Of a DNA stretch of 64,000 nucleotides, positions 26,862 through 36,543 are shown in pieces. Position 1 is the first letter of the stretch, and every line of letters starts with the position of its first letter. Both the position numbers and the translations under genes were made by a program. Source of the DNA: Pseudomonas nabeulensis (GTDB lineage: Bacteria; Pseudomonadota; Gammaproteobacteria; Pseudomonadales; Pseudomonadaceae); contig NZ_QUZT01000017.1 of NCBI RefSeq assembly GCF_004682045.1, positions 1 to 64,000 of the forward strand. The letters run 5' to 3'. Under the pieces are notes generated by a model. The model had not been told where the DNA came from and did not search any database. It saw only the letters and a program-made list of their open reading frames with translations.

Positions 26862-27198
26862 GGCGATTGGCTTGTTGCCCGCACCGCAGCGCCAGGGTCA
26901 GTACCGGATTTATTCGGCGCAAAGCGTCGAGTTGCTGATGTTTATCAAGTGCGCGCAGCAATTGGGCTTCAAGCTCAAGGAATTGCAGAACATTCTCCAC
27001 GGCGACCCGGCAGGCGCGGCGGCACAGCAACGAGCGGCACAGGCGATTGCGCAGAAAAAACATGAGCTGGTGACGCAGATTGAAGCCCAGCAACGGGTGC
27101 TTGCCGGGCTGCTGGCCTTTGAGGCCAGCCTGGAAGAAGCACACGGGCAATGCCAGTTTGAACGCCTGGTTGAAACTGGCCTGCCGCCACGGGTTTAG
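26800..27198 (+). CDS. MerR family transcriptional regulator
   Basis: 132 residues. The N-terminal MerR HTH and wing (MYIGKAAQLSGTTIKAIRHYEAIGLLPAPQ...YRIYS) is followed by a coiled-coil dimerisation helix rich in Gln and Ala (about 75-110). No cysteine cluster for metal sensing is seen; the effector is unknown. Start at 26800 with AAGGGAG upstream. It overlaps the oxidoreductase gene by 62 bases in a different frame and likely regulates that operon. Confidence 0.87.
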   Translation: MYIGKAAQLSGTTIKAIRHYEAIGLLPAPQRQGQYRIYSAQSVELLMFIKCAQQLGFKLKELQNILHGDPAGAAAQQRAAQAIAQKKHELVTQIEAQQRVLAGLLAFEASLEEAHGQCQFERLVETGLPPRV

Positions 27199-28640
27199 CT
27201 GAACACATCGCCCCATTTATTTTGCACTTCACGTTCCCGTTCGACGCTGATGCGGGTCAGTGCGTCAACCCACGCCACCGCGCCGTTATTGGCTTCACGC
27301 AACAAAAACATGATGTCGTCCATGGCCAGGTCGCCCGGTTCGGTGGCCTGGGTGTGTTCGTCCAACATCGTGCGCACCATGTCATTGAGCTGCTGCTTGC
27401 TCGCCACTTTTGTCATGACCAACAGCATGGGCAACACATCGTCTTCGGCGTTGAACCGACTGGCGGGGTTACGTTCTTCGTAGCTGCTGCAGATCACGCC
27501 GAAACCATTGAGAAAGGTTTCAAAAACCGTGTCTTGGCTGCGCACGGCTTCGGGCACTTTGTGGATGGAGAAGCCATACATCAGGGCCAGCGCAAAGAAC
27601 GCCTGGTCTTCGACTTTTTTGTCGGGGAAGCCGATCAGTTTTTCCGCCTTGGCGATCAACGCTTCAAGGAAGCCGATGGGCAGTTGCCAGATGAACGCGG
27701 CGTCGGGGTCTTCGCGCTGGTCTTGCTGCAATTCTTGCAGAATTGCTTGCAGGGTCTGTATGGGTTTCTGCCCCGGTTGCACGGCGGGCTCGTCGTCCAT
27801 CAGCAGGTCGTCCAGTTCGGCATGATAAGAAGCGACTGGCTTGGCCCCCGCCAGGGCCGCGACGGGTTCCGCTTCGCCGGTCAGCAGTTTGTCGAGGAGT
27901 TTGTTGCGGTTATCCAGCACGAAGCGCACAAAGGCTTCTTCCTTGAGCGCCAGGCGAACCACGCCGGGCAGGAAGGCGTAGATGATCCCGCCAAGTTTTT
28001 CGATGTTCGTGTCGTCCCGCAGGGCGGCCAAAGACGCTTCGCCGGTTTTTTCCTTGATGAAGGGCAAGATCCGCGACTTGTTTTGCTCGATCGCCACGGC
28101 AACGTAGCCCAGCAGCTTGTCTTTGGCGCTGGCTTTGTTTTGTTGCTCGGCAGGGGTGATCACGCCGCTGTCTTCAATAACGGCCAGGGCCGTGATGACC
28201 TCGGCCTCGAACGCCTCGGGTGTCTCGACCGCGGGCGCTGAGCTTTCGTTTTCCAGGGGTTGGCTGCGCAGCCACTCCAAAACCAGCGCGAAACACTGAC
28301 TCAGTTCCGCCTTGTCCGGCATGTTGAAGGACATCGTCTTACGCTTGTTGACGAAAAGTTTGCTGCCCTCGAGCTCCAGGGACTGCACTTCGTCGTAGGA
28401 ATAAGTAACGGCATCGCTGAAGGCTTCGCGGATGGCCAGGCAGTCGCCGGCAATAAGACAGCCGTCCTTGCCGCTGCCGAACATGGTGTCATCGATCAGC
28501 ACCAGCACGTCGCTGGGGTCCAGCGTCAATTTATAAGCGGCCAAGGCGTTGCTTAGCTGCTTCTTTGGAATGTTGGGCGCCACGTGGACTCGCCCCGAGC
28601 CTGAGTATTTTTTGGCCTGCAAGAACGCCAACAACGACAT
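27195..28640 (-). CDS. Unrecognised 481-residue protein
   Basis: No family recognised with confidence. Residues about 35-115 (DVLVLIDDTMFGSGKDGCLIAGDCLAIREAFSD... SYDEVQSLELEG...LFVNKRKTMSF) read like a bacterial PH-like or GRAM-like beta domain. Residues about 160-240 are an all-helical, mildly hydrophobic block, a low-complexity acidic linker follows (about 255-300), and a second helical domain ends the protein (about 310-481). No signal peptide and no catalytic motif are evident; it is probably cytoplasmic. It is convergent with the MerR gene (4-base overlap) and divergent from the fic gene, with which it shares a 214-base promoter region. Confidence 0.6.
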   Translation of the reverse strand: MSLLAFLQAKKYSGSGRVHVAPNIPKKQLSNALAAYKLTLDPSDVLVLIDDTMFGSGKDGCLIAGDCLAIREAFSDAVTYSYDEVQSLELEGSKLFVNKRKTMSFNMPDKAELSQCFALVLEWLRSQPLENESSAPAVETPEAFEAEVITALAVIEDSGVITPAEQQNKASAKDKLLGYVAVAIEQNKSRILPFIKEKTGEASLAALRDDTNIEKLGGIIYAFLPGVVRLALKEEAFVRFVLDNRNKLLDKLLTGEAEPVAALAGAKPVASYHAELDDLLMDDEPAVQPGQKPIQTLQAILQELQQDQREDPDAAFIWQLPIGFLEALIAKAEKLIGFPDKKVEDQAFFALALMYGFSIHKVPEAVRSQDTVFETFLNGFGVICSSYEERNPASRFNAEDDVLPMLLVMTKVASKQQLNDMVRTMLDEHTQATEPGDLAMDDIMFLLREANNGAVAWVDALTRISVEREREVQNKWGDVFS

Positions 28641-28771
28641 ATCCCTATCTCCTCAACGCGCTTCGTTGCCTGCACTGCCCGTTCGGGGCGGCAGGTAGCG
28701 CTGGAGAATAGCACTAGGCCATCATCGTGATAACCGCTATTGCGTCGCCTAAAGAGCACCTGGGTGGACGA

Positions 28772-28835
28772 TGAGCCGAATAAATTGCACAATCGGCTCA
28801 CTATATGAGCCGAATAGCCTCCCTTATTCGGCTCA
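28772..28835. promoter_or_regulatory. Four-fold palindromic operator upstream of fic
   Basis: TGAGCCGA or its complement occurs four times: TGAGCCGAATA at 28772 and 28806, TCGGCTCA at 28793, and TATTCGGCTCA at 28825. They make two dyads repeated about every 34 bases (three helical turns), ending 19 bases before the fic ATG. The fic product has a C-terminal winged-helix, so autoregulation is the simplest explanation (inference). Confidence 0.7.
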
Positions 28836-28854
28836 CCCTTTCAGGTACGCCTCC

Positions 28855-29994
28855 ATGGACCATCCATTCTGGATCTGGCAACACGCCGACTGGCCGCACT
28901 TCCACTGGCAACCGGGACGCCTGGCGGTCCTGTTGCGAGCGTGTGGGCAAGCTCAAGGCAAGCTGCTGGGCATGCTCGGCACCGTGAGCCAGGCGGTCAA
29001 CGCACAGAATGAATTGGATGCGTTGCAGCAAAACATCCTGACCTCCTCGGCCATCGAAGGGGAGCAGTTGAATGTCGGCTCGGTACGCTCATCCTTGGCG
29101 CGGCGCTTGGGGTTGGAGCCGCTGAAAGACGCCAGTGTCAGCCGTCGCAGCGAAGGCCTGGCCGATCTGATGATGGATGCCACGCAACAATTCGCGAAGC
29201 CCTTTACCCTTGCCCGCCTTTTGAATTGGCATCATTTACTGTTCCCGACTCCCGAAGCCGGCTTTGCTGCGCGAGCGCTGAATATCGGGGCATTACGCGG
29301 CGATGAGCCGATGCAGGTGGTGTCGGGGCGGCTTGACCGACCCACGGTGCATTTCGAAGCACCGCCGCGCAAAGGCCTGGAGCACGCGGTGGATGACTTC
29401 CTTGAATGGTTTGAAACCAGCCGTGATCAACCGGAACTGGACCCGTTGGTCCGCGCCGGTGTGGCGCACTTCTGGTTTGTCACGCTGCATCCATTCGATG
29501 ATGGCAATGGTCGCCTGACCCGCGCCATCACTGACTTGGCGTTGGCCCAGGGCGAACATCAGGCCATCCGGTTCTATGCCATGTCGGCCAGCATCCTTGA
29601 GGATCGCGCCGGATACTATCAGGCGTTGGAATCGAGCCAAAAAGCCACGCTGGATATCACTGACTGGCTGGAATGGTTCCTCAAGACCCTGCTGCGCAGC
29701 GTGCAACAGGCGATGGCACGGATTGACCGGGTGCTGGGCAAGAGCCGGTTCTGGCAGCAACACCAGCACCTGGCGCTGTCTGCCGAACAGGTCAAAGTCC
29801 TCAACCGTCTGTTGGACGGCGGTGAAAAGGGCTTCGAACACGGCATCAGCGCCGCGCAGTATCAGGCTGTGGCCAAGGTGTCGAAGGCCACCGCCACTCG
29901 TCACCTCGCCGACCTGCTGGAAAAAAACTGCCTGGTGCGATTGCCCGGCGGAGGCCGCAGTACGCGCTATCAAATCAATAGCACGGGCGATTGA
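28855..29994 (+). CDS. Fic family AMP-transferase with DUF4172 and winged-helix domains
   Basis: 379 residues. The N-terminus WIWQHADWPHFHW is a DUF4172 start. An inhibitory helix SSAIEGEQ (Ser64...Glu68) places it in the Fic class with an intramolecular N-terminal inhibitor. The catalytic loop HPFDDGNGR (residues 212-220) is complete, with His212 and the phosphate-binding GNGR. Residues about 295-375 form a winged-helix (VSKATATRHLADLLEKNCLVRL). Such proteins transfer AMP or other nucleotide parts to hydroxyl side chains. The start at 28855 is chosen because an earlier in-frame ATG at 28771 lies in the operator repeats. Its target is unknown. Confidence 0.9.
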   Translation: MDHPFWIWQHADWPHFHWQPGRLAVLLRACGQAQGKLLGMLGTVSQAVNAQNELDALQQNILTSSAIEGEQLNVGSVRSSLARRLGLEPLKDASVSRRSEGLADLMMDATQQFAKPFTLARLLNWHHLLFPTPEAGFAARALNIGALRGDEPMQVVSGRLDRPTVHFEAPPRKGLEHAVDDFLEWFETSRDQPELDPLVRAGVAHFWFVTLHPFDDGNGRLTRAITDLALAQGEHQAIRFYAMSASILEDRAGYYQALESSQKATLDITDWLEWFLKTLLRSVQQAMARIDRVLGKSRFWQQHQHLALSAEQVKVLNRLLDGGEKGFEHGISAAQYQAVAKVSKATATRHLADLLEKNCLVRLPGGGRSTRYQINSTGD

Positions 29995-30083
29995 GCAGCC
30001 CCCGCTCATTTGCCCGCTTATTTGCCCAGAATCCCCATGTCTGCTAGTGTCCCGCCGGTTTACCGTCTACCGGAATAGCCGCC

Positions 30084-30326
30084 ATGGCCCGCAAAAAAGT
30101 TGCACTCGATTTCGAACAATCCCTCGCCGACCTGCAAACCCTGGTCGAGCGTCTGGAGAACGGCGAGTTGTCGCTGGAAGACTCGTTGACGGCGTTTGAG
30201 CAAGGCATCGGCCTGACTCGCGACTGCCAGAGCGCCTTGGCGCAGGCGGAGCAGAAGGTGCAGGTGTTGCTGGAACGTGATGGCGAGTTGGCCGAAGAGC
30301 CTTTTGATGCGGAACAGCCGGAATGA
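30084..30326 (+). CDS. xseB: Exodeoxyribonuclease VII small subunit
   Basis: 80 residues. The family segment [26 protein letters not shown] is clear. With XseA (not in the window) it degrades single-stranded DNA. It overlaps ispA by 4 bases, the xseB-ispA-dxs arrangement common in gamma-proteobacteria. Confidence 0.96.
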   Translation: MARKKVALDFEQSLADLQTLVERLENGELSLEDSLTAFEQGIGLTRDCQSALAQAEQKVQVLLERDGELAEEPFDAEQPE

Positions 30327-31210
30327 TCGACGCGTATCAGGCCAGTAGCCAAGCCCGGGTCAATGCGGCCTTGGAACCCTTGTTTGTTGCGCCAAGCCCC
30401 GAACTCAAGCGTCTTTACGAAGCCATGCGCTACAGCGTGATGAATGGCGGCAAGCGCGTGCGCCCCTTGTTGGCCTATGCCGCCTGCGAAGCCCTGGGCG
30501 CGCCAGCGGATCAGGCCAACGGTGCAGCCTGTGCCGTGGAGTTGATCCACGCCTACTCCCTGGTGCATGACGATTTGCCAGCAATGGACGATGACGATCT
30601 GCGTCGCGGCCAGCCCACCACCCATAAAGCCTTTGATGAAGCCTGCGCGATTTTGGCCGGGGATGGCCTGCAAAGCCTGGCGTTCAGCGCACTGCTGGAC
30701 CCGACCTTGAGCAGCGTCAACGCCGAGATCCGCTTGCGCATGGTCACTGCCCTGGCCGTGGCGGCAGGCCCGGCCGGGATGGTTGGCGGTCAGGCCATCG
30801 ACCTGGGTTCGGTCGGCCAGAAGCTGGATCAACAGGCGCTGGAATACATGCACCGCCACAAGACCGGCGCGCTGATCGAAGCCGCCGTGCAACTGGGCGC
30901 CCTGGCCAGTGGCCGTGCCGAAGCTACACAATTGGCGGCGCTGAAGACCTATTCCCGCGCCATCGGCCTGGCCTTCCAAGTACAGGACGACATTCTCGAC
31001 GTGGAAAGCGACACGGCCACCCTGGGCAAACGCCAAGGTGCCGATATCGCACGGGACAAACCGACTTATCCTGCACTGCTGGGGCTTGAATCCGCCAAGG
31101 CCTACGCCCTTGAACTGCGCGACCAGGCCCTGGACGCCCTGCGACCTTTCGACGCGGCGGCCGAGCCGTTGCGGGACTTGGCACGGTACATCGTCGAACG
31201 CCGGCACTGA
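30323..31210 (+). CDS. ispA: Farnesyl diphosphate synthase (polyprenyl synthetase)
   Basis: 295 residues. It condenses isopentenyl diphosphate with dimethylallyl and geranyl diphosphate. Both aspartate-rich motifs are present, [10 protein letters not shown] near residue 84 and DDILD near residue 222, together with GGKRVRPLL. Overlaps xseB (ATGA) and precedes dxs by 110 bases. Confidence 0.96.
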   Translation: MIDAYQASSQARVNAALEPLFVAPSPELKRLYEAMRYSVMNGGKRVRPLLAYAACEALGAPADQANGAACAVELIHAYSLVHDDLPAMDDDDLRRGQPTTHKAFDEACAILAGDGLQSLAFSALLDPTLSSVNAEIRLRMVTALAVAAGPAGMVGGQAIDLGSVGQKLDQQALEYMHRHKTGALIEAAVQLGALASGRAEATQLAALKTYSRAIGLAFQVQDDILDVESDTATLGKRQGADIARDKPTYPALLGLESAKAYALELRDQALDALRPFDAAAEPLRDLARYIVERRH

Positions 31211-31320
31211 TTGCAGCGGCCTTTGCCGCCGCATATCGGCCAAGTTCGGCGCTCTGCGTGGGCAGTTTGCGATGCTTGAGGTAAACTGCCGCCTCTTCTA
31301 TACCTATAACGATTCGCCTG

Positions 31321-33219
31321 ATGCCCACGACGTTTCAAGAGATTCCCCGCAAGCGCCCGTCCACGCCCCTGCTCGACCGTGCTGTCACGCCGGCCGGCCT
31401 GCGCCGTCTGGGTGAAGCCGAGCTGGAAACCCTGGCCGATGAGTTGCGCCTGGAATTGCTCTACACGGTCGGCCAGACCGGTGGGCATTTCGGTGCTGGC
31501 CTGGGCGTCATCGAGCTGACTATCGCCCTGCATTACGTGTTCGACACCCCGGATGACCGGCTGGTATGGGACGTGGGCCATCAGGCGTATCCGCACAAGA
31601 TCCTCACCGGTCGCCGCGAGCAAATGGGCACCCTGCGCCAGAAGGACGGCATTGCCGCCTTCCCGCGCCGCTCCGAAAGCGAGTACGACACCTTTGGCGT
31701 CGGCCACTCCAGCACCTCCATCAGCGCCGCGCTGGGCATGGCGATTGCCGCCCGTCTGCAAGGCAGCGATCGCAAGGCGATTGCGGTGATCGGTGATGGC
31801 GCGCTGACCGCCGGCATGGCCTTCGAAGCGCTGAACCATGCGCCGGAAGTGGACGCCAATATGTTGGTGATCCTCAACGACAACGACATGTCGATCTCGC
31901 GCAATGTCGGGGGGCTGTCCAACTACCTGGCCAAGATCCTCTCGAGCCGCACCTATGCCAGCATGCGTGAAGGCAGCAAGAAGGTGCTCTCGCGTCTGCC
32001 CGGCGCGTGGGAAATTGCCCGCCGTACCGAAGAATATGCCAAGGGTATGCTGGTGCCCGGCACCCTGTTCGAAGAGCTGGGCTGGAACTATATCGGCCCT
32101 ATCGACGGCCACGACCTGCCGACCCTGATCGCCACGCTGCGCAACATGCGTGACCTCAAGGGCCCGCAGTTCCTGCATATCGTCACCAAAAAGGGCAAAG
32201 GCTTCGCCCCGGCGGAAGTCGACCCGATTGGCTACCACGCCATCACCAAGCTGGAACCCGTGGACGCCCCCGCCGCCGCGCCGAAAAAGGCCAGTGGGCC
32301 GAAGTACTCCGGGGTGTTCGGCGAATGGCTGTGCGACATGGCCGCCGCCGACCCGCGCCTGGTGGGCATTACCCCTGCGATGAAGGAAGGCTCCGACCTG
32401 GTGGCGTTCAGCGAGCGTTTCCCGCTGCGCTACTTCGATGTGGCGATTGCCGAGCAACACGCGGTGACGTTCGCCGCCGGCATGGCCTGTGAAGGCGCCA
32501 AGCCCGTCGTCGCGATCTACTCGACGTTCCTGCAGCGCGGTTATGACCAGTTGGTGCATGACGTCGCGGTGCAGAACCTCGACGTGCTGTTCGCCATTGA
32601 CCGTGCAGGCCTGGTGGGCGAAGACGGCCCGACCCACGCCGGCAGCTTCGACCTCTCCTACCTGCGTTGCATCCCCGGCATGCTGGTGATGACGCCGAGC
32701 GACGAGAACGAACTGCGCAAGATGCTCAGCACCGGCCACCTGTACAACGGCCCGGCCGCCGTGCGTTACCCGCGTGGCAATGGCCCGAATGCAGTGATCG
32801 AGAAGGACCTGGAGCCTATCGAGATCGGCAAGGGCATCGTGCGTCGCCAGGGCAGCAAGACCGCGTTTCTGGTGTTTGGCGTGCAGTTGGCCGAAGCCTT
32901 GAAGGTCGCAGAGAAGATCGACGCCACCGTGGTCGACATGCGTTTCGTCAAACCCTTGGATGAAGCGCTGGTGCGTGAGATCGCAGCCAGCCATGAGCTG
33001 CTGGTGACGGTCGAAGAGAACGCCATCATGGGCGGCGCCGGTGCGGCGGTCAGTGAGTTCCTGGCGCGGGAGAATATCCTCAAGTCGGTGCTGCACCTGG
33101 GCTTGCCGGATGTGTATGTCGAACATGCGAAGCCGGCGCAGATGTTGGCGGAGTGCGGGCTGGATGAGGCCGGTATCGAAGCTGCGGTCCTCAAACGCAC
33201 GGCACAACTGGGCCTGTAA
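31321..33219 (+). CDS. dxs: 1-deoxy-D-xylulose-5-phosphate synthase
   Basis: 632 residues. The thiamine-diphosphate enzyme of the MEP pathway, joining pyruvate and glyceraldehyde 3-phosphate. Seen: HPHK-like YPHKILTGR, the TPP motif [15 protein letters not shown]...NDNDMSIS, and the transketolase pyrimidine region with [13 protein letters not shown]. It supplies precursors to ispA just upstream. The start ATG at 31321 follows an ordinary leader; no special regulation is visible. Confidence 0.97.
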   Translation: MPTTFQEIPRKRPSTPLLDRAVTPAGLRRLGEAELETLADELRLELLYTVGQTGGHFGAGLGVIELTIALHYVFDTPDDRLVWDVGHQAYPHKILTGRREQMGTLRQKDGIAAFPRRSESEYDTFGVGHSSTSISAALGMAIAARLQGSDRKAIAVIGDGALTAGMAFEALNHAPEVDANMLVILNDNDMSISRNVGGLSNYLAKILSSRTYASMREGSKKVLSRLPGAWEIARRTEEYAKGMLVPGTLFEELGWNYIGPIDGHDLPTLIATLRNMRDLKGPQFLHIVTKKGKGFAPAEVDPIGYHAITKLEPVDAPAAAPKKASGPKYSGVFGEWLCDMAAADPRLVGITPAMKEGSDLVAFSERFPLRYFDVAIAEQHAVTFAAGMACEGAKPVVAIYSTFLQRGYDQLVHDVAVQNLDVLFAIDRAGLVGEDGPTHAGSFDLSYLRCIPGMLVMTPSDENELRKMLSTGHLYNGPAAVRYPRGNGPNAVIEKDLEPIEIGKGIVRRQGSKTAFLVFGVQLAEALKVAEKIDATVVDMRFVKPLDEALVREIAASHELLVTVEENAIMGGAGAAVSEFLARENILKSVLHLGLPDVYVEHAKPAQMLAECGLDEAGIEAAVLKRTAQLGL

Positions 33220-33232
33220 ACCGGCTTTAACC

Positions 33233-33321
33233 TGTGGGAGGGGGCTTGCCCCCGATAGCGGTGGTTCAGTGATGGATACTGAGACTGACACACCGCAATC
33301 GGGGGCAAGCCCCCTCCCACA
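33233..33321. repeat. REP doublet (REPIN), family A
   Basis: Canonical arms TGTGGGAGGGGGCTTGCCCC and its reverse complement around a 40-base spacer. It fills nearly the whole dxs-btuB gap. Confidence 0.92.
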
Positions 33322-33357
33322 TTTGTTTTGTGTACTCTTCAAGTCAATGGACAGACC

Positions 33358-35223
33358 ATGAAACGCCTGCACCTCGCCCTGCTGCTCCTGCCCTCCTCCG
33401 AACTGCTCGCCGGTACGCTCGACCAGGCCCTGAACCTGCCCGATGTGGTTATCAGCGCCAATCGCCAGGTCCAGGCGCGCAACGACAGCAGCGCCGCCAA
33501 CAGCGTCTTCACCCGCGATGATATCGACCGCTTGCAACCCTCAAGTGTCACCGACCTGCTCAACCGCGTGCCCGGCGTGCAGGTGGCGCAAACCGGTGGG
33601 CGTGGCAGCTTGCCGGGGATCTTTATTCGTGGCACCAAGGCCGCCCAAAGCCTGGTGCTGGTGGACGGCCAACGCATCGCCAATGCCACCTCGGGCGACA
33701 GCGGCCTGCAGTTCTTGAGTGTCGACCAGATTGAGCGGGTGGAAGTGCTGCGCGGCTCGCGCTCGGTGATCTATGGCAGCGACGCCATCGGCGGGGTGAT
33801 CCAGATTTTCACCCGGCGCAACGCACAGGCCGGCCTCCACCCGCGCCTGCACCTGGGCTTTGGCAGCAACCACACCTGGGAGCGCAGCCTGGGCCTGTCG
33901 GGCGGTGATGAGCGCACCCGCTTCAACTTCGGTGCCAGCCTGGATGAAACCCAGGGCATCAATTGGACCCATGAGTCCTTTGCCAGTGATGGCGACCACG
34001 ATGCGTATCGCAACCAGTCCTTGAGCTTGAACCTCAGCCACTCGTTGAGCGATGACGTTGAAGTCGGTTTCAACCTGCTGGATGGCCGGGGCAAGTCCGA
34101 GTATGACAACCCGTTCGGGCCGGTCGGCCAAAAGCCCTACACGGATTACAGCGTGAGCAGCGCCAGCGGTTATGTCGACGCCACGCTCAACGAGCGCTGG
34201 CAAACCCGCGTGGAACTGGGCCACAGCGAGAACCGCGACACCAAGCGCGACAACCTCAGCAACAGTTACAGCGCCTTCAATACCTACCGCGACTCGGTCA
34301 ACTGGCAGAACGACCTGACGCTGGATGAGCGCAACAGCCTGATCCTCGGCGCCGACTGGTACGAAGACCGCGTGCGCGCCAGCACCGATTTCGATCAGGA
34401 CAGCCGTTGGAACCGTGCGGTGTTTATCCAACATCGCTTTGAGGCGGACGCGTTTTCCACCGAACTGGGCCTGCGCCACGACACCAACCAGCAGTTCGGC
34501 AGCCAGAACACCTGGAGCGGCACGCTGACGGTGCCGCTCAACCCGGACAATGACGTGCTGCTGTCCTACAGCGAAGGCTTCCGCGCACCCAGCTTCAACG
34601 ATTTGTACTACCCCGGCAGCAGCAACCCCGACCTCAAGCCCGAACACTCCAAAAGCTACGAACTGCAATGGCGCAGCCAGTTGAGCGACTCCACACGCCT
34701 GGAAACCTCGCTGTATCGCACGGATTTACGCGATGCCATCGTCGCGCAGCCGGTGGACTTCTACATCCCGCACAACGTGGCGTCCGCGCGCATCAATGGG
34801 TTTGAGGCCGCGCTCAAGCAGGAGCTGTTTGGCTGGCAGGGCAACCTGGGCGTGTCCTTCATCGACCCGCGCGACCGTGACAGCGGCCACACCCTGGCGC
34901 GGCGGGCGCGACGTACGTTGAGCCTGGATCTGGATCGGCAGTTCGACCGGCTGGGGCTGGGCGCCAGCTGGCAAGCGGTCAGCACGAGTTATGACGACGA
35001 AGAAAACGCTCATCGCCTGGCGGGGTATGGCTTATTGGGGTTGCGCGGCAGTTGGGCGTTGAACCGGGAAGTGGCGCTTTCGGTAAAGGTGGATAACCTG
35101 CTGGACAAGGCGTATGCGCGGGCGATGTATAGCTATCAGGACCCGGGGTTTGAGGTGAATCAGCGGTATCGGGAAGAGGGACGGGTGTGGATGCTGGGTG
35201 TGACTTGGACACCTGAGATTTGA
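33358..35223 (+). CDS. btuB: TonB-dependent vitamin B12 receptor BtuB
   Basis: 621 residues. A signal peptide (KRLHLALLLLPSSELLAG) precedes a TonB-box-like LPDVVISANR, the plug domain (VTDLLNRVPGVQVAQTGGRGSLPGIFIRGTKAAQSLVLVDGQRI) and a beta-barrel that ends in ...MLGVTWTPEI. The plug closely follows BtuB. It imports cobalamin across the outer membrane; EutBC in this window depends on it. No cobalamin riboswitch can be placed in the 139-base gap upstream, which is mostly REP. A BtuF-like gene lies convergently downstream. Confidence 0.87.
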   Translation: MKRLHLALLLLPSSELLAGTLDQALNLPDVVISANRQVQARNDSSAANSVFTRDDIDRLQPSSVTDLLNRVPGVQVAQTGGRGSLPGIFIRGTKAAQSLVLVDGQRIANATSGDSGLQFLSVDQIERVEVLRGSRSVIYGSDAIGGVIQIFTRRNAQAGLHPRLHLGFGSNHTWERSLGLSGGDERTRFNFGASLDETQGINWTHESFASDGDHDAYRNQSLSLNLSHSLSDDVEVGFNLLDGRGKSEYDNPFGPVGQKPYTDYSVSSASGYVDATLNERWQTRVELGHSENRDTKRDNLSNSYSAFNTYRDSVNWQNDLTLDERNSLILGADWYEDRVRASTDFDQDSRWNRAVFIQHRFEADAFSTELGLRHDTNQQFGSQNTWSGTLTVPLNPDNDVLLSYSEGFRAPSFNDLYYPGSSNPDLKPEHSKSYELQWRSQLSDSTRLETSLYRTDLRDAIVAQPVDFYIPHNVASARINGFEAALKQELFGWQGNLGVSFIDPRDRDSGHTLARRARRTLSLDLDRQFDRLGLGASWQAVSTSYDDEENAHRLAGYGLLGLRGSWALNREVALSVKVDNLLDKAYARAMYSYQDPGFEVNQRYREEGRVWMLGVTWTPEI

Positions 35224-35243
35224 TCGGTGGCTGTACTGGCCTC

Positions 35244-35331
35244 ATCGGGGGCAAGCCCCCTCCCACACTGATTGCATTCACATATTTTGACTTGTGAACA
35301 CAGTAAAGGTGGGAGGGGGCTTGCCCCCGAT
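35244..35331. repeat. REP doublet (REPIN), family A
   Basis: Canonical arms (ATCGGGGGCAAGCCCCC left, GGGGGCTTGCCCCCGAT right) in the gap between the convergent btuB and BtuF-like genes. The strong hairpins may also act as a bidirectional transcription stop. Confidence 0.92.
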
Positions 35332-35338
35332 AGCGGTC

Positions 35339-36127
35339 TCACAGGTCAGGCGATATCACCTGACACAACCGGGCAACCGCCTCCACCATCTGCCCACTGG
35401 GCCGCTCCAGCCCCTTATCCGGCACCTGCCGCACGCGCGGCGCCAGCATTGGCCAGGCACGCCATGCATCCATCTGCGCCTGATCACCGACCAGAATCAC
35501 CTCGGGATCACGCTGCAACACCGACTCGATGCTCACCTGCGGCGCCGGTAATTTAAGGTCATCGAACACATTGCGCGCGCCGCACACGGACAGCGCATCA
35601 CTGATGATCTGCCCGCCGCCCACGGTATACAGCGGCTGGTTCCACACCTGGTAAAACACCCGCAATGGCTGCGCCCGCCGATAGCGCTGGCGCAGTTCAG
35701 CCAGGCGCTGGCGCAACTGCACGGCCAACTGCCGACCGGCCTCGGCGCGGCCCAATTGCTCGGCGATGGCCTGCACCTGGGTGGTGAGCTGTTCAAGGCT
35801 ATGGGGTTCGGCGACGTAAACCGGGATGTTCAAGCGCTGCAACTGCTCGCGCTGCGACGGGCCGACGCTGCCGGGCCAGAGCAGGATCAGGTCGGGCTTG
35901 AGGCTGAGCAGGCGCTCCATGTCCAGTTGGCCGTAGTGCCCGACCGATGTCACCTTGGTCAGTTCCGGCGGCCGCTCGCCACCCTCCAGCACACCCACCA
36001 ACAGGTCGGCTGCGCCCAGTTCAACTACGATTTCGGAAAGCGACGGCGCAAGGCTGACCACGCGCTCCACCGCCCAGGCCTGGGCACTCAGCGCCAGCAG
36101 CAGAACAGTTAGCCAGTGGCGCATCAT
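35339..36127 (-). CDS. btuF: Cobalamin-binding periplasmic protein, BtuF-like
   Basis: 262 residues. A Sec signal peptide (HWLTVLLLALSAQAWA) precedes a helical-backbone metallophore-binding fold: RVVSLAPSLSEIVVELGAADLLVGV and MERLLSLKPDLILLWPGS, the features of BtuF/FecB-type binding proteins. Binding of B12 is inferred from similarity and the neighbouring btuB. No BtuCD transporter is in the window. It overlaps the next upstream gene by 4 bases, so it belongs to a ribA-membrane protein-btuF transcript. Confidence 0.8.
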   Translation of the reverse strand: MMRHWLTVLLLALSAQAWAVERVVSLAPSLSEIVVELGAADLLVGVLEGGERPPELTKVTSVGHYGQLDMERLLSLKPDLILLWPGSVGPSQREQLQRLNIPVYVAEPHSLEQLTTQVQAIAEQLGRAEAGRQLAVQLRQRLAELRQRYRRAQPLRVFYQVWNQPLYTVGGGQIISDALSVCGARNVFDDLKLPAPQVSIESVLQRDPEVILVGDQAQMDAWRAWPMLAPRVRQVPDKGLERPSGQMVEAVARLCQVISPDL

Positions 36128-36543
36128 CCCAGTTGACGAGGGATGCGATAGAGGTAAAACAGCACCAGGGTCGACAGCGCCAGCAGAAACAGCGGCACCG
36201 CTTCCAGGCCAACAAACACAGCGAGTGCGCCGATCCAGGCGGGCAGTGCGGCAATCATCAAGGCCATGCGCCGCCGCGCCGCCAGGGTGATCCAGGCCGC
36301 CGGTTCTTCGGGGGTGTCGAGGGCTTTGGAGGTGGCGATCAACGCGTGTTTATAGCCGTTGAAGTAGCGCAGGCTCAGGAACATCGAGGCCACGCCGGCA
36401 ATAAAGAACGGCATGGCCAGCACCGGCAGCAGGGATTGTGCTTGGCCAAACACCAGGTTGATCACAAACAGGGGGAGCAACGCCAGGGCCAGGTACTGCC
36501 ACCAGTTGAAGGACAGTCGCCGTTTCACCTGGCCACGGGTCAC
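36124..36543 (-). CDS. Small integral membrane protein, unknown function
   Basis: 139 residues starting with GTG, the start overlapping the ribA stop (GTGA). About four hydrophobic segments ([77 protein letters not shown]). No motif recognised. The tight coupling between ribA and the BtuF-like gene is conserved in Pseudomonas and might hint at cofactor uptake, but that is inference. Confidence 0.75.
   Translation of the reverse strand: MTRGQVKRRLSFNWWQYLALALLPLFVINLVFGQAQSLLPVLAMPFFIAGVASMFLSLRYFNGYKHALIATSKALDTPEEPAAWITLAARRRMALMIAALPAWIGALAVFVGLEAVPLFLLALSTLVLFYLYRIPRQLG

Noticed and set aside
33220..33357. Cobalamin riboswitch before btuB
   Set aside because: The gap is 139 bases, 89 of them a REP doublet, and no conserved B12-box could be found.
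31102..33537. 811-codon open frame on the minus strand
   Set aside because: Shadow of ispA end, dxs and the REP region; no motif and composition typical of antisense frames.
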